This document shows, piece by piece, positions 12,699 through 22,736 of a stretch of 64,000 nucleotides of DNA. Numbering within the stretch: the first letter of the stretch is position 1; the number at the start of each line of letters is the position of its first letter. A program made the position numbers and the translations under genes. The stretch lies in the NCBI RefSeq assembly GCF_900106925.1, contig NZ_FNNZ01000005.1, positions 124,001-188,000 on the forward strand, written 5' to 3'. The notes under the pieces were generated by a model, which saw only the letters and a list, made by a program, of their open reading frames with translations, did not search any database and was not told the DNA's origin. Source of the DNA: Thiocapsa roseopersicina. GTDB taxonomy: Bacteria; Pseudomonadota; Gammaproteobacteria; Chromatiales; Chromatiaceae.

Positions 12699-13649
12699 AT
12701 GCCCGATCTCTATCGCCCCGTCGAGCCCTTTGCGACCCATACGCTGGACGTCGACCACGACCACCGGCTTTACGTCGAGGAATGCGGTCGGCCCGACGGC
12801 ATCCCCGCGATCTTTCTGCACGGCGGACCCGGTGCAGGTTGCGAGCCAGCCCACCGCGCCTTTTTCAACCCGGATCGCTATCGCGCGGTCCTGTTTGATC
12901 AACGCGGATGCGGGCGTTCGACACCCCACGCATCGCTGACCGCAAACACCACATGGGATCTGGTCGCCGACATCGAGCGGATCCGCGAGCGACTCGGGAT
13001 CGAGCGCTGGTTGGTCTTCGGCGGCTCCTGGGGCTCGACCCTAGCCCTCGCCTATGCCGAGACCCATCCGGATCGCGTCACGGCGCTGGTGGTGCGCGGG
13101 ATCTTTCTCTGCCGGGACGAGGAGATTCGTTGGTTCTATCAAGAGGGTGCGAGCTGGATCTACCCGGACTATTGGGAGCAGTTTCTCGCCCCGATCCCGG
13201 TCGAGGAGCACGGCGATCTGCTCTGCGCCTACCACAAACGCCTGACCGGCGAGGACGAGACAACCCGTCTCGCCGCGGCGCAAGCCTGGTCGGTCTGGGA
13301 GGGCCGCACGGCGACACTGCGGGCGAATCCGGACATCGAGGCACATTTCGCCCATCCGCATGTGGCCTTGAGCTTGGCGCGGATCGAGTGTCACTACTTC
13401 ATGAATCGGTCCTTCTTCCGACCGAATCAGCTGCTCGAAGACGCCCATCGTCTCCGAGACATCCCTGGCATCATCATCCAAGGCCGCTACGACACCATCT
13501 GCCCGATGCGCTCGGCTTGGGATCTCCGTCAGGCTTGGCCGACGGCCGAGCTGCAGGTGATTGCCGATGCCGGTCACTCGGCGTTCGAGCCCGGCATCCG
13601 CATGGCCTTGGTGGCGGCGACCGCCCGCTTTGCCGATGCACTTGGCTGA
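12699..13649 (+). CDS. pip: Proline iminopeptidase
   Basis: A 316-residue alpha/beta-hydrolase of peptidase family S33 that removes N-terminal proline from peptides. The oxyanion segment HGGPGAGCEP is at about 40-49, DQRGCGRS at about 67, and the nucleophile S110 lies in GGSWGS. A catalytic Asp in GRYDTICP and His in GHSAFEP follow. The family-typical WE-x-W segment (AWSVWEGRTATL) is present. The ATG at 12699 gives the standard N-terminus. The frame is also open through the upstream 7-bp tandem repeat, which could extend the protein if a start there were used. Confidence 0.95.
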   Translation: MPDLYRPVEPFATHTLDVDHDHRLYVEECGRPDGIPAIFLHGGPGAGCEPAHRAFFNPDRYRAVLFDQRGCGRSTPHASLTANTTWDLVADIERIRERLGIERWLVFGGSWGSTLALAYAETHPDRVTALVVRGIFLCRDEEIRWFYQEGASWIYPDYWEQFLAPIPVEEHGDLLCAYHKRLTGEDETTRLAAAQAWSVWEGRTATLRANPDIEAHFAHPHVALSLARIECHYFMNRSFFRPNQLLEDAHRLRDIPGIIIQGRYDTICPMRSAWDLRQAWPTAELQVIADAGHSAFEPGIRMALVAATARFADALG

Positions 13650-13777
13650 TCCACAACAAACCGGCTCGAGTCTTAAGCGAGGTTGAATCTTCTGAATCGC
13701 GTCTCACCGATGACATGGATCAAGACAAGCCCGATCCAACCCACTAACACGTCCTGGCACTCCGGACGCGATTCAGC

Positions 13778-14215
13778 ATGATCGGCTTACTGCAACGTGT
13801 CTCCCGTGCGCACGTCGAGGTCTCGGGCGAGACGATCGGCACCATCGAGCGCGGCCTTTTGGTCTTCGTTGGTGTGCAGCGGGGCGATACAACCGCCCGC
13901 GGAGAACGTCTGCTGGAGCGTCTGCTCGGCTATCGGGTCTTCCCGGACGCCGACGACCGCATGAACCTCAGCCTACGCGACATAGGCGGCGGGCTTCTCT
14001 TGGTGCCGCAATTCACACTCGCCGCGGACACCCGCAAAGGGACCCGTGCGAGCTTCACCTCCGCCGCGCAGCCCCAAGAGGGCGAGCGCCTGTTCGACGA
14101 CCTGGTCGCTCGGGCGCTCGCCGCTCATCCCCGGGTCTCGATCGGGCGCTTCGGCGCGGACATGCAGGTCGGGCTGGTCAACGACGGACCCGTGACCTTC
14201 TGGCTGGAAACCTAA
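13778..14215 (+). CDS. dtd: D-aminoacyl-tRNA deacylase
   Basis: A 145-residue enzyme that hydrolyses D-amino acids (and glycine mischarged on tRNA-Ala) from tRNA, protecting translation. The family's two active-site motifs are seen: [10 protein letters not shown] (the SQ-type motif, here PQ) and the C-terminal [11 protein letters not shown], the GP cis-proline motif. Length and N-terminus ([15 protein letters not shown]) are typical. It lies 128 bp after pip on the same strand; the pip-dtd order is common in gammaproteobacteria, so co-transcription is likely. Confidence 0.97.
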   Translation: MIGLLQRVSRAHVEVSGETIGTIERGLLVFVGVQRGDTTARGERLLERLLGYRVFPDADDRMNLSLRDIGGGLLLVPQFTLAADTRKGTRASFTSAAQPQEGERLFDDLVARALAAHPRVSIGRFGADMQVGLVNDGPVTFWLET

Positions 14216-14286
14216 ACCCACACCTAAGAGTCGCCGGATCCGCATTGCTTCCGCCGGGCCTCGGGAGGCGAAGCCAACCATGTCCT

Positions 14287-16749
14287 TCAAAGACCCGGCG
14301 CCAGCATCAAAACACCGATCGTCTCTTGCGCGCTCGGCCCGTTCCAGGGCCAGGCATAGGTCCCGCCCGTCAGCCAAGCATCGAGCTGATCTGTTCGATA
14401 GGGCGATGCGAGGTGTCCGGACTGGCCGAGCGGAAGCACGCCGCGGGTACCTGCCCAATCCGCGGGGGTGTAGACGACCCGCATCGAGGGGATGAAAACG
14501 GACGCCTCGGGTGCGAGCGGCATCGGTTTCATGACGTTCACCGTATCGGCATTTCCGCCGACGCCGATCGGGCCGACGTCGAAGAAACGCCCGACGAGCG
14601 GCAGGCTGCCGAAGGCATGGGGAAAGGTGAGGGTGCGAATCCGATCGAGACGCGCGTCGTCGGGGTTGCGGATCCGGACATCGAGATCCGCCTTCGCAGC
14701 CTTGATCGCACGCGCCCAGATCTCGGCCGGGCCTTCGGTCCAACGCGTCGTCACATCGTCCCAGAAGCTCGACCGGCCGCTGCGGAGCATCTCCTGCAAG
14801 GGGCTGTAGGCGAACATCGCCATCGCCGTCATCGCCTCGAGGTCATCCCCGAGCTCGTCTTCGTAGAGCGCCCTGTAGAGCGCCGGCTCGAGCAAGGCGT
14901 AGAAGGCTGCGGACCGGCTGGACCCCGCCATGTCGCCATCCCAAGCGAGCAGATCTTCGGCGGCGATGTTCCAAGCGGCCTGATCCACCGCCTGCAGATC
15001 GATCGCGATCCCGCGCAGGGCGGCTTGGGCCAACCGTGCATGGGTGCTGATGCGATCGGTCTGGATGTCCGCCATCGTCTCGGGCGTCAAGGGGCCGGCC
15101 GCATCGAGCCGCTCGGCGATGCGCGCGGCGCGAAAGGGCGCCATCCAGGCATTGCTGATCGTCACCGGATAGTCGACCGGGACGATACGGTTGTTGGCGG
15201 TGATCAAAGCCGCCCCGGGCGGATCGACACGCCGCGGGTTGCGCGTCTGGGGGACGAGCCCCTGCCAGGCATAGCCGTCGACCCACCCCGGCGAGGGGAA
15301 GGCGCCCGAGCCCTTGCCGCGCTGCGGCAAGACACCGCTGACCTGCAGGGCGATGCCGCCGTCGCGGTGCGCCGACATGAGGTTCAGGACGACGTGCTTG
15401 AATTCCAGGATGGCCTCGCCCGCCTTTGCGAGCGTCTCGGCCCGGTTGAGACGCAGCAGCCCGGCGAAGGCGCGATCCGGGAGATCGTTGGTCTCGCGCA
15501 GGGCCAGCAGGCGGGGCGTGTCCAGGCTCGGCAGGTCCATGGGCGTCTTGGTGATCGGACCCAAGATATCGTTGACGATGACACCGTTGCCGGTCGAGCG
15601 GATGACCAGGTCGACTGGTTCGGCGCCCTTCACCGAGATGCGCTCGGCCCGGGTCGCGATCGGCTCGGGCCGCCCGTCCGCACGCTCGACGCTCTTCCCG
15701 TCGGGCATGAGACGCTCGACGAAGATGTCCTGCGTATCGGCGATGGTACTGGTGAAGCCCCAGGCAAGATCACGGTTGTGCCCGATCATCACCAGCGGAA
15801 CACCGGGCAGACTCGCCCCGGCGACATGCAGGTCCGGCGCCTTCAGCTCCAGCATGTACCAGATCCCCGGCCTGGACGCGGCGAGATGGGGGTCGTTGGC
15901 GAGCAGAGCCTTGCCGTCCGTCGTGCGGGGTCCGTTCACCGCCCAGCCGTTGCTCGCCGCCGCGGGCAACGGCAGACCGAGCCGGGCGACGATCTCCAAC
16001 ACGGGCTCGATCGTCGGCACTTGCCGGTCGCCGCGCGTCGGGGAGCGCCCCTGCTCTTGGGCCAATTCGCGCACCAACTCCGGCGACACCTCCGGCGCGG
16101 GGATCCCGGCATCGGTCGGGAAGAGCTCGCGCGCCCGCTCCGGACCGATGCGGGCCGCCAGACGCAGGAAGGTCAGCTCGGCACGTAGGTTGTAGGACTG
16201 GGTCCAGGCCATGTAACCGCCGATCAGGAGGCTGTCTTGCGGGGTCCAAGGCGCGGGCTCGGCGCGCACGACCAGGTACTCGAGCGGCAGGCGACGCTCG
16301 GCGGTCGCCTCGGTCCGATAAGCGTTCACGCCCGCCGCATAGGACTCGAGGAGAGACATCTCCTCGAGGTTCAAGGCAGCCAGACTGCGCACCGCCTCGC
16401 GATCGAGCCCCATGGTGCGAAAGAAGCGATCCGCCGGCAGCACCCGGGCACCGAACACCTCCGCCAGTCGTCCGCCGGCGAGACGGCGCAGCAGATCCAT
16501 CTGCCACATCCGCTCGCGCGCCACGACATAGCCCTGAGCGAACAGCAGGTCATGGAGACTGTCGGCCTCGATCGTCGGGATCGCGTGCGGCCCGTAGCGA
16601 ACGCGCACCGGGGCTTCGAGCCCCGGAATGGCGAGACTGCCCGTATAGCTCGGCTCGCCGCGTTTGGCGACCAAGAACAGGCCGGCGGCGCCGACCGAAA
16701 CGGCGATGGCCAGGATCGCGACGACGAGCAATAGGATCCGACGCGGCAT
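14287..16749 (-). CDS. Penicillin acylase family (Ntn-hydrolase) protein
   Basis: An 820-residue exported N-terminal-nucleophile hydrolase of the penicillin/AHL acylase family. The N-terminus is a signal peptide or anchor (residues 5-27). The alpha-chain part contains GYVVARERMWQMDLLRR. The autoprocessing site is in AAASNGWAVNG, with Ser266 as the predicted nucleophile after cleavage, followed by LLANDPHL. The beta chain carries the conserved Asn/Arg regions up to a C-terminal RMVYTPADW-type segment. Such enzymes cleave amides of beta-lactams, acyl-homoserine lactones or other acylated amines; the substrate is not deducible. A secreted protein of unknown function precedes it with a 24-bp gap, probably in one operon. 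Confidence 0.9.
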   Translation of the reverse strand: MPRRILLLVVAILAIAVSVGAAGLFLVAKRGEPSYTGSLAIPGLEAPVRVRYGPHAIPTIEADSLHDLLFAQGYVVARERMWQMDLLRRLAGGRLAEVFGARVLPADRFFRTMGLDREAVRSLAALNLEEMSLLESYAAGVNAYRTEATAERRLPLEYLVVRAEPAPWTPQDSLLIGGYMAWTQSYNLRAELTFLRLAARIGPERARELFPTDAGIPAPEVSPELVRELAQEQGRSPTRGDRQVPTIEPVLEIVARLGLPLPAAASNGWAVNGPRTTDGKALLANDPHLAASRPGIWYMLELKAPDLHVAGASLPGVPLVMIGHNRDLAWGFTSTIADTQDIFVERLMPDGKSVERADGRPEPIATRAERISVKGAEPVDLVIRSTGNGVIVNDILGPITKTPMDLPSLDTPRLLALRETNDLPDRAFAGLLRLNRAETLAKAGEAILEFKHVVLNLMSAHRDGGIALQVSGVLPQRGKGSGAFPSPGWVDGYAWQGLVPQTRNPRRVDPPGAALITANNRIVPVDYPVTISNAWMAPFRAARIAERLDAAGPLTPETMADIQTDRISTHARLAQAALRGIAIDLQAVDQAAWNIAAEDLLAWDGDMAGSSRSAAFYALLEPALYRALYEDELGDDLEAMTAMAMFAYSPLQEMLRSGRSSFWDDVTTRWTEGPAEIWARAIKAAKADLDVRIRNPDDARLDRIRTLTFPHAFGSLPLVGRFFDVGPIGVGGNADTVNVMKPMPLAPEASVFIPSMRVVYTPADWAGTRGVLPLGQSGHLASPYRTDQLDAWLTGGTYAWPWNGPSAQETIGVLMLAPGL

Positions 16750-16773
16750 CCTGTCTGCCTCCGAGGGCTCGGC

Positions 16774-17337
16774 TTATGGCGTCGTCGGAGCCGCCGCCTG
16801 GATCCCCTTCACGAACGCGATGAAACCCTCGCGCTGGGCCGCGACCAGCTCCGCCGGGCCGTGCATCTGCGGGTAGAGGTTACCCTCCGGGGTCTCGATG
16901 ACGCCGGCGAAGAGCATCCGATCGGCCAGCACGTCGTCGCCCGGACCCATGCCGACGCTGCGGCCGTAGCTTCCGCGCAGTTCGACCAGGGTGGCGGGGA
17001 TCGTCTCGGTGCCGATCTGCGTCACGGTCGGCTCGACCGGCGCGCCGTCCGGGCCTTGGAACTGAGACTGCCAGCGCTCGATATTGGCCTCCAGTGTCCC
17101 GCCCTGACCGGGTCCGAAGAAGTAGACGACGAACTCGGCCCCGTCGCCGCCCTCGGCACCGGACGCAGGCACCTTGAACTGGAGCTGACGCATCTCGCTC
17201 TTGGGCGTCTCCGCGACCCAGGCATCCGGGACCGAGGACCGGTAGGTCAGGAAGGCAACGGATTGATCGGCCAACGCAAAAGCGGAGCCGGCGAGCAGGA
17301 CGGGGGCGATCAGCAGCGAGCGCAGGACGATGGACAT
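16774..17337 (-). CDS. Secreted protein of unknown function
   Basis: A 187-residue protein with a clear signal peptide (about 1-23, SAFALADQ). The mature part looks like a single beta-rich domain (WVAETPKSEMRQLQFKVP, AEFVVYFFGPGQGG, NIERWQSQFQ) ending in a helical FIAFVKGIQAA. I do not recognise the family. AAGGAGA lies 7 nt before the ATG. It is the first gene of a likely two-gene operon with the acylase 24 bp downstream, so it may act on or with that enzyme in the periplasm. Confidence 0.75.
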   Translation of the reverse strand: MSIVLRSLLIAPVLLAGSAFALADQSVAFLTYRSSVPDAWVAETPKSEMRQLQFKVPASGAEGGDGAEFVVYFFGPGQGGTLEANIERWQSQFQGPDGAPVEPTVTQIGTETIPATLVELRGSYGRSVGMGPGDDVLADRMLFAGVIETPEGNLYPQMHGPAELVAAQREGFIAFVKGIQAAAPTTP

Positions 17338-17466
17338 CGGGTTGTCTCCTTATGGTGTTGTGGCTCGCGGGACTCGCAGGACCGAGGGTCCAATCAGGTC
17401 GAGCTCGGCGAGGGGGACCTCAACGGGTCAACATTCGGTACTATCCGACCAGCCATCTCATGATAA

Positions 17467-18423
<957 letters not shown>

Positions 18424-18453
18424 TTCAGAGTTGGACCGCCGAGACGCAAGCGG

Positions 18454-18870
18454 TCACCCCTTGCCGTATTCGGCCTTCGACCCCGTCATGTCCCACGCGA
18501 AGGTGCAGTCCAGATGAGAAAGGACGGAGATGAGTCCGCTCTCCCCGTCCTCGACCATCACCGCGATCGGCGCGCGTTTGTTGAACTGCTTGTTGGCGCG
18601 TTTGACCCAGAGGTGGCGCATCTCGGGATTGCGCGGAAAGTAGGTGTGCAACGCGTCTTCGATCCGCACCAGATACGAGAGCCGCCGGTTGACCAGCGGG
18701 TCGTCCGGAAAGCAGTCCTCGTCCCGATAGCGCGAGAGGTTCCGCGCCTTGATGCTGGCAGGCAATTGAAGCAGCACCAGGATATCGCTCGCGCCGAGAT
18801 TCCAACCTTCCAGCAGCGACATGATGCGGCGCGTGAGCGAGCAGCGCTCGTCGATCGTGAGTTCGGACAT
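18454..18870 (-). CDS. MbcA/ParS/Xre-type toxin-binding domain protein
   Basis: A 138-residue protein whose C-terminal two thirds match the DUF2384 (MbcA/ParS/Xre toxin-binding) domain: RRLSYLVRIEDALHTYFPRNPEMRHLWVKRANKQFNKRAPIAVMVEDGESGL. In toxin-antitoxin systems this domain binds RES or ParT toxins. The usual Arg-Pro-Asn is RAN here, and no recognisable RES toxin gene is adjacent. The N-terminal part (about 1-60) may be the remnant of the Xre-like helix bundle. ATG at 18870 is preferred; the open frame reaches a TTG at 18939. It sits 159 bp upstream of the hemF-convergent boundary, after spoT on the same strand. Confidence 0.75.
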   Translation of the reverse strand: MSELTIDERCSLTRRIMSLLEGWNLGASDILVLLQLPASIKARNLSRYRDEDCFPDDPLVNRRLSYLVRIEDALHTYFPRNPEMRHLWVKRANKQFNKRAPIAVMVEDGESGLISVLSHLDCTFAWDMTGSKAEYGKG

Positions 18871-19029
18871 GAGTCGGCCCTTGTCTGAGGCACGCTCGAG
18901 AGCGTACGGCTTGGTGGTCGCGGGTCGGGCGGTCTCCAACCACGCATCTGGCCGGTGAGATGGCGCCGATGCGTTTCGGATGCAACCCGAGCGCCACGCG
19001 GGTACGGCGCCGGATCGCGATCCCGAACG

Positions 19030-21273
19030 TCAGCGCGGGATCCGGGTGATGCGTAGGACCAGCGGGATCTGTCTCAGGCGGCGCATGATGCGCGCGAGGT
19101 GGGCGCGGCCCTTCACGAGGATGAGGAACTCCAATGCGGTGGTCATGCCGTCCTTCTCGCGCGAGTGGACGTTCTCGATGTTGGAGCCCAGCTCGGCGAT
19201 AGCCCCGGCGACCACCGCGAGCGCACCGCGTCGATTGCCGATCTCCACCCGGATCTCGGTCGGGAACTCGCCGTCCGGCTCGTTGGCCCACTCGACATCC
19301 AGACGTTTGTCCCGTTTTGTCTCCAGGCTGCCGAGGTTGCGGCATTCACTGCGATGGACCACGATCCCGCGACCCGGGCTGAAGAGCGCGGCGATGGTGT
19401 CGCCCGGGATCGGCCGACAACAGCGCGCGAAGCTCACCACCATCCCCTCTGTGCCGCGAATCGCCAAGCGGTGGGGATGCAGATCCTTATCGGCCTGCAT
19501 CGCTTGGGTCGCCTCGTCGTCGTCGCCCCCGGCCAAGCGACGCGCCACGAATGCGGCCAGGCGATTGCCGAGCCCGATATCCCCGAGCAGGTCCTCAAGC
19601 GTGCGCTGATTCGCCTCTTCCAGGTATGCCGCGACACGGATCGGATCGAGATTGTCCAGCTCGGCACCGAATGTGCCGAGCTCCGCCGTCAGCAGGCGCC
19701 GCCCCAGCACCTGGGCCTCGCGCTGCTTGAGGTTCTTGAGATAGCCGCGGATGCTCGCGCGGGCCTTACCGGTCACGACGAAATTCAGCCAAGCCGCATT
19801 CGGCTTGGCGCCGGGTGCGTTGATGATCTCCACCGTCTGGCCGCTGCGCAAATTGGTGCTGAGCGAGACCATGCGCCGGTCGATCCGCGCGGCGACACAG
19901 GTATTGCCGACATCCGAGTGGATCGCGTAGGCGAAGTCGATCACCGTCGCACCTCGCTTGAGCGTCAGGATCCGGCCCTTGGGCGTGAAGACATAGACCT
20001 CGTCCGGGAAGAGATCGACCTTCACATTTTCCAAGAACTCCACAGAGTTGCCGGCCCCGCGCTGCATCACGAGCAGATTCTGCAACCACTCCGAGGCCAG
20101 CGTCGTGGCATTGGCCGTGGACTGCTCGCCGCTCTTGTAAAGCCAGTGCGCGGCGATCCCGGTCTCGGCCATGCGCTGCATGTCCTCGGTGCGGATCTGG
20201 ATCTCGATGTGGATGCCCTGCGGGCCGATCAGCACCGTGTGGAGCGACTGATAGCCGTTCGCCTTGGGGATGGCGATGTAGTCCTTGAAGCGCCCCGGCA
20301 CCGGCTTGTAGAGATTGTGGACCAGCCCGAGAACCCGATAGCAGGTGTCGACCCGGTCCACCGTCACCCGGAACGCGAAGACGTCGACGACCTCCGAAAA
20401 GGCGCGATGCTTCTCGCGCATCTTGCGGTAGATGCCGTAGAGGTGTTTTCGTCGACCCTCCACCTCCCCGTGGATCTCCTCCTGATGCAGGGCGCGTTTG
20501 AGTGCCGTCTCCACTGTGCCGACCATCTCGACGCGCGCGCCGCAGGTCTTCTGCAGGGCGCGCTGAATGACGTGACGACGCCAGGGCCAATGGTGCAGAA
20601 AACCCAGCTCTTCCAGCTCGACCCGGACACGGTTGATGCCGAGACGATTGGCGATCGGGGCGAAGATATCGAGCGTCTCGCGCGAGATCCGTCGACACTT
20701 CTCGGGCTCCATGGACCCGAGGGTGCGCATGTTGTGCAGTCGATCGGCGAGCTTGATGAGGATGACGCGGATGTCGCGCGTCATCGCGAGCAGCATCTTC
20801 TGAAGGCTCGCTGCCTGCGCCTCGGCGCGGGACTCGAACTCGATCTGCGAGAGCTTGCTTACCCCGTCGACGAGATCCGCGATCTCCTCGTCGAAGACCT
20901 CCGCGACCTGCTCCTTGTCCACCGACGTATCTTCGATCACGTCGTGAAGCAGGGCCGCGATCAGGCACTTATAGTCCATGTGCATCTCGGCCAGGATGCG
21001 CGCGACCGCGACCGGATGGTAGATGTAGGGCTCACCCGATTTACGGCTCTGTCCCTCGTGCGCCTCGGCCCCGAACAGATAGGCCCGGTAGAACTCGCTG
21101 ACCTGCTCGGGCGGGAGATAGGTCTCGAGGTAAGCGCAGAGGTCGCTGATCAGGTAGCGGGCGACGGGGGTCCGATCGGACGCGCCCGCGACGGGATGAA
21201 CCGGCGGCATGGGGACCGGGTCGATCGGGGGTACGAGGGCGGTTTGCATGGATCCTGGATCGAACGGACTCAT
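19030..21273 (-). CDS. spoT: Bifunctional (p)ppGpp synthetase/hydrolase
   Basis: A long RSH enzyme of 747 residues that makes and degrades (p)ppGpp in the stringent response. The HD hydrolase domain is intact (AALLHDVIEDT, H110-D111, and ILIKLADRLHNMRTL). The synthetase domain carries RRKHLYGIYRKM and RFKDYIAIPKANGYQSLHT, the RxKD form found in bifunctional SpoT/Rel proteins. TGS (VFTPKGRILTLKRGATVIDFAYAIHSDVG), a conserved-Cys zinc-finger region (FARCCRPIPGD) and a C-terminal ACT domain follow. The ATG at 21249, with AGGATCC just upstream, is an equally good start. It is the third gene of the conserved gmk-rpoZ-spoT order. Confidence 0.97.
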   Translation of the reverse strand: MSPFDPGSMQTALVPPIDPVPMPPVHPVAGASDRTPVARYLISDLCAYLETYLPPEQVSEFYRAYLFGAEAHEGQSRKSGEPYIYHPVAVARILAEMHMDYKCLIAALLHDVIEDTSVDKEQVAEVFDEEIADLVDGVSKLSQIEFESRAEAQAASLQKMLLAMTRDIRVILIKLADRLHNMRTLGSMEPEKCRRISRETLDIFAPIANRLGINRVRVELEELGFLHHWPWRRHVIQRALQKTCGARVEMVGTVETALKRALHQEEIHGEVEGRRKHLYGIYRKMREKHRAFSEVVDVFAFRVTVDRVDTCYRVLGLVHNLYKPVPGRFKDYIAIPKANGYQSLHTVLIGPQGIHIEIQIRTEDMQRMAETGIAAHWLYKSGEQSTANATTLASEWLQNLLVMQRGAGNSVEFLENVKVDLFPDEVYVFTPKGRILTLKRGATVIDFAYAIHSDVGNTCVAARIDRRMVSLSTNLRSGQTVEIINAPGAKPNAAWLNFVVTGKARASIRGYLKNLKQREAQVLGRRLLTAELGTFGAELDNLDPIRVAAYLEEANQRTLEDLLGDIGLGNRLAAFVARRLAGGDDDEATQAMQADKDLHPHRLAIRGTEGMVVSFARCCRPIPGDTIAALFSPGRGIVVHRSECRNLGSLETKRDKRLDVEWANEPDGEFPTEIRVEIGNRRGALAVVAGAIAELGSNIENVHSREKDGMTTALEFLILVKGRAHLARIMRRLRQIPLVLRITRIPR

Positions 21274-21360
21274 GACGAGGTGCGCTCGGCAGGGGCGTCG
21301 ACCCTTGTCTGGTCGCCCCCCGGGGTCGGTCGCCGAGCCTCGTCGTGCCGCATACCGGGC

Positions 21361-21663
21361 CTACTCGCGAGGATCGCCCTTGGGCTCCGCCTCGCCGAGC
21401 TCGGAGGCGAGTTCCTCGGCGAGCGCCTGCTCCAAGGCAGCCGTGGTCTCGTCGATCTCGCGCTGTGCGGCCTGCACCATCGCGGTCGAGATATGGCCCG
21501 CGGCGATCTCGCGCAGCGCCATGACGGTGGGCTTGTCGTTGGCCCAAGGCAGGATCGGCTCGACGCCGTTCGCCAGCTGACGGGCACGCTTGGTTGCGAG
21601 CAGCACCAGGTCGAAGCGGTTGTCGACGTGATTGAGGCAGTCCTCAACGGTAATTCTGGCCAT
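21361..21663 (-). CDS. rpoZ: RNA polymerase omega subunit
   Basis: A 100-residue omega subunit, which stabilises the beta' subunit and contributes to a ppGpp-binding site on RNA polymerase. It starts [30 protein letters not shown] and contains [13 protein letters not shown], both diagnostic. The tail is acidic and variable. It lies between gmk (212 bp upstream) and spoT (87 bp downstream), the standard gammaproteobacterial arrangement; GGAG is 11-12 nt before the ATG. Confidence 0.98.
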   Translation of the reverse strand: MARITVEDCLNHVDNRFDLVLLATKRARQLANGVEPILPWANDKPTVMALREIAAGHISTAMVQAAQREIDETTAALEQALAEELASELGEAEPKGDPRE

Positions 21664-21875
21664 GCGAAATCATCTCCATCGGGGTCTTGAAAATCCGGGG
21701 GCGCCGGCGCCAAGGGCCGGGTAATGCGACGGACGCGGGTGCGAGGACTCGTCTATCTTTGACAGGCGGGCGGGCGCGCCGTTCATGCCCCTCCGAGCCG
21801 ACCGCGCACGCGGCAGCCTTGTGCTAAGAGCCTAACATACATGGCGAAGCAGCAGGGAGCGGCGGCGCACCCGCA

Positions 21876-22487
21876 TCAGGTCAGGGCATCGAGCAGGACC
21901 TTCAGCCGCGGCCGCTGACGCTCGAAACGCTGCCGCTCGGCGAGGACGATGGCCGCGAGTGCGTCCAGGGCCGTGTCGAACACGTCGTTGACGACCAGAT
22001 AGGCATACTCCTCGACGTGCGCCATCTCGTCGCGCGCCTGCGCCATCCGACCCGCGATCACCGCGTCGCTGTCGGTGCCCCGCCCGCACAAACGACGCTC
22101 CAACTCCGCGATCGACGGCGGCAGAACGAAGATCGCAACCGCCGAGCCAAACCGCTCGCGCACCTGACGCGCCCCCTGCCAGTCGATCTCCAGGATCAGA
22201 TCGTGCCCGGCAGCGAGCGCGGCGCGCACGTCGGCCTCGCGGGTCCCGTAGAGGTTGCCGAAGACCTCCGCATGCTCAAGAAACGCACCTGCGGAGACCG
22301 ACTGCCGAAACCGCACCTGATCGATGAAGTGATAGTGGACGCCGTCTTGCTCACCGGCGCGGGGCGCGCGCGTCGTGCAGGAGACCGACAGCGAAAGCCC
22401 CGGATCACGCGCCAAGAGCGCCTTGACCAACGAGGTCTTCCCGGCACCCGACGGGGCCGAGACGATAAAAAGGATGCCTTCGCTCAT
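21876..22487 (-). CDS. gmk: Guanylate kinase
   Basis: A 203-residue kinase that phosphorylates GMP to GDP. The P-loop SAPSGAGKTS is at residues 10-19; the GMP-binding SCTTRAPRAGEQDGVHYHF and the YGTREADV and LILEIDWQGARQVR segments are all present. The ATG at 22487 gives the normal N-terminus (MSEGILFIVSAPSG); the open frame continues upstream but that part is not kinase sequence. First gene of gmk-rpoZ-spoT. Confidence 0.98.
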   Translation of the reverse strand: MSEGILFIVSAPSGAGKTSLVKALLARDPGLSLSVSCTTRAPRAGEQDGVHYHFIDQVRFRQSVSAGAFLEHAEVFGNLYGTREADVRAALAAGHDLILEIDWQGARQVRERFGSAVAIFVLPPSIAELERRLCGRGTDSDAVIAGRMAQARDEMAHVEEYAYLVVNDVFDTALDALAAIVLAERQRFERQRPRLKVLLDALT

Positions 22488-22736
22488 GATGCGCTCGACT
22501 GCTTGAAGTAGGGGTTGTCCGGCCGATGCCGACCCCGATCGCGCGGATGCCGGGCTGCCGAGGCGTCCGGCGCGACACCGAAAGTCAAAACGAGGCTCGC
22601 GATCGGGCAGCCGGCACGCGACCGGCCACCGGATAAGCACCCTCAGAATATCGCGCCTGCGCCCGGCGCGCACGCGGATCGAGCGTTCATCCGGTCGGTC
22701 GCCCTGCGGCTTTCGGCCGTGCGACCGCATGAATCG

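Noticed and set aside
14245-16188. A 647-residue plus-strand open frame opposite the acylase
   Set aside because: It is antisense to a clear Ntn-hydrolase gene and has shadow-like composition.
19099-21690. An 863-residue plus-strand open frame opposite spoT
   Set aside because: It mirrors the spoT and rpoZ coding frames in GC-rich DNA, has low-complexity Asp/His/Arg composition and no family features.
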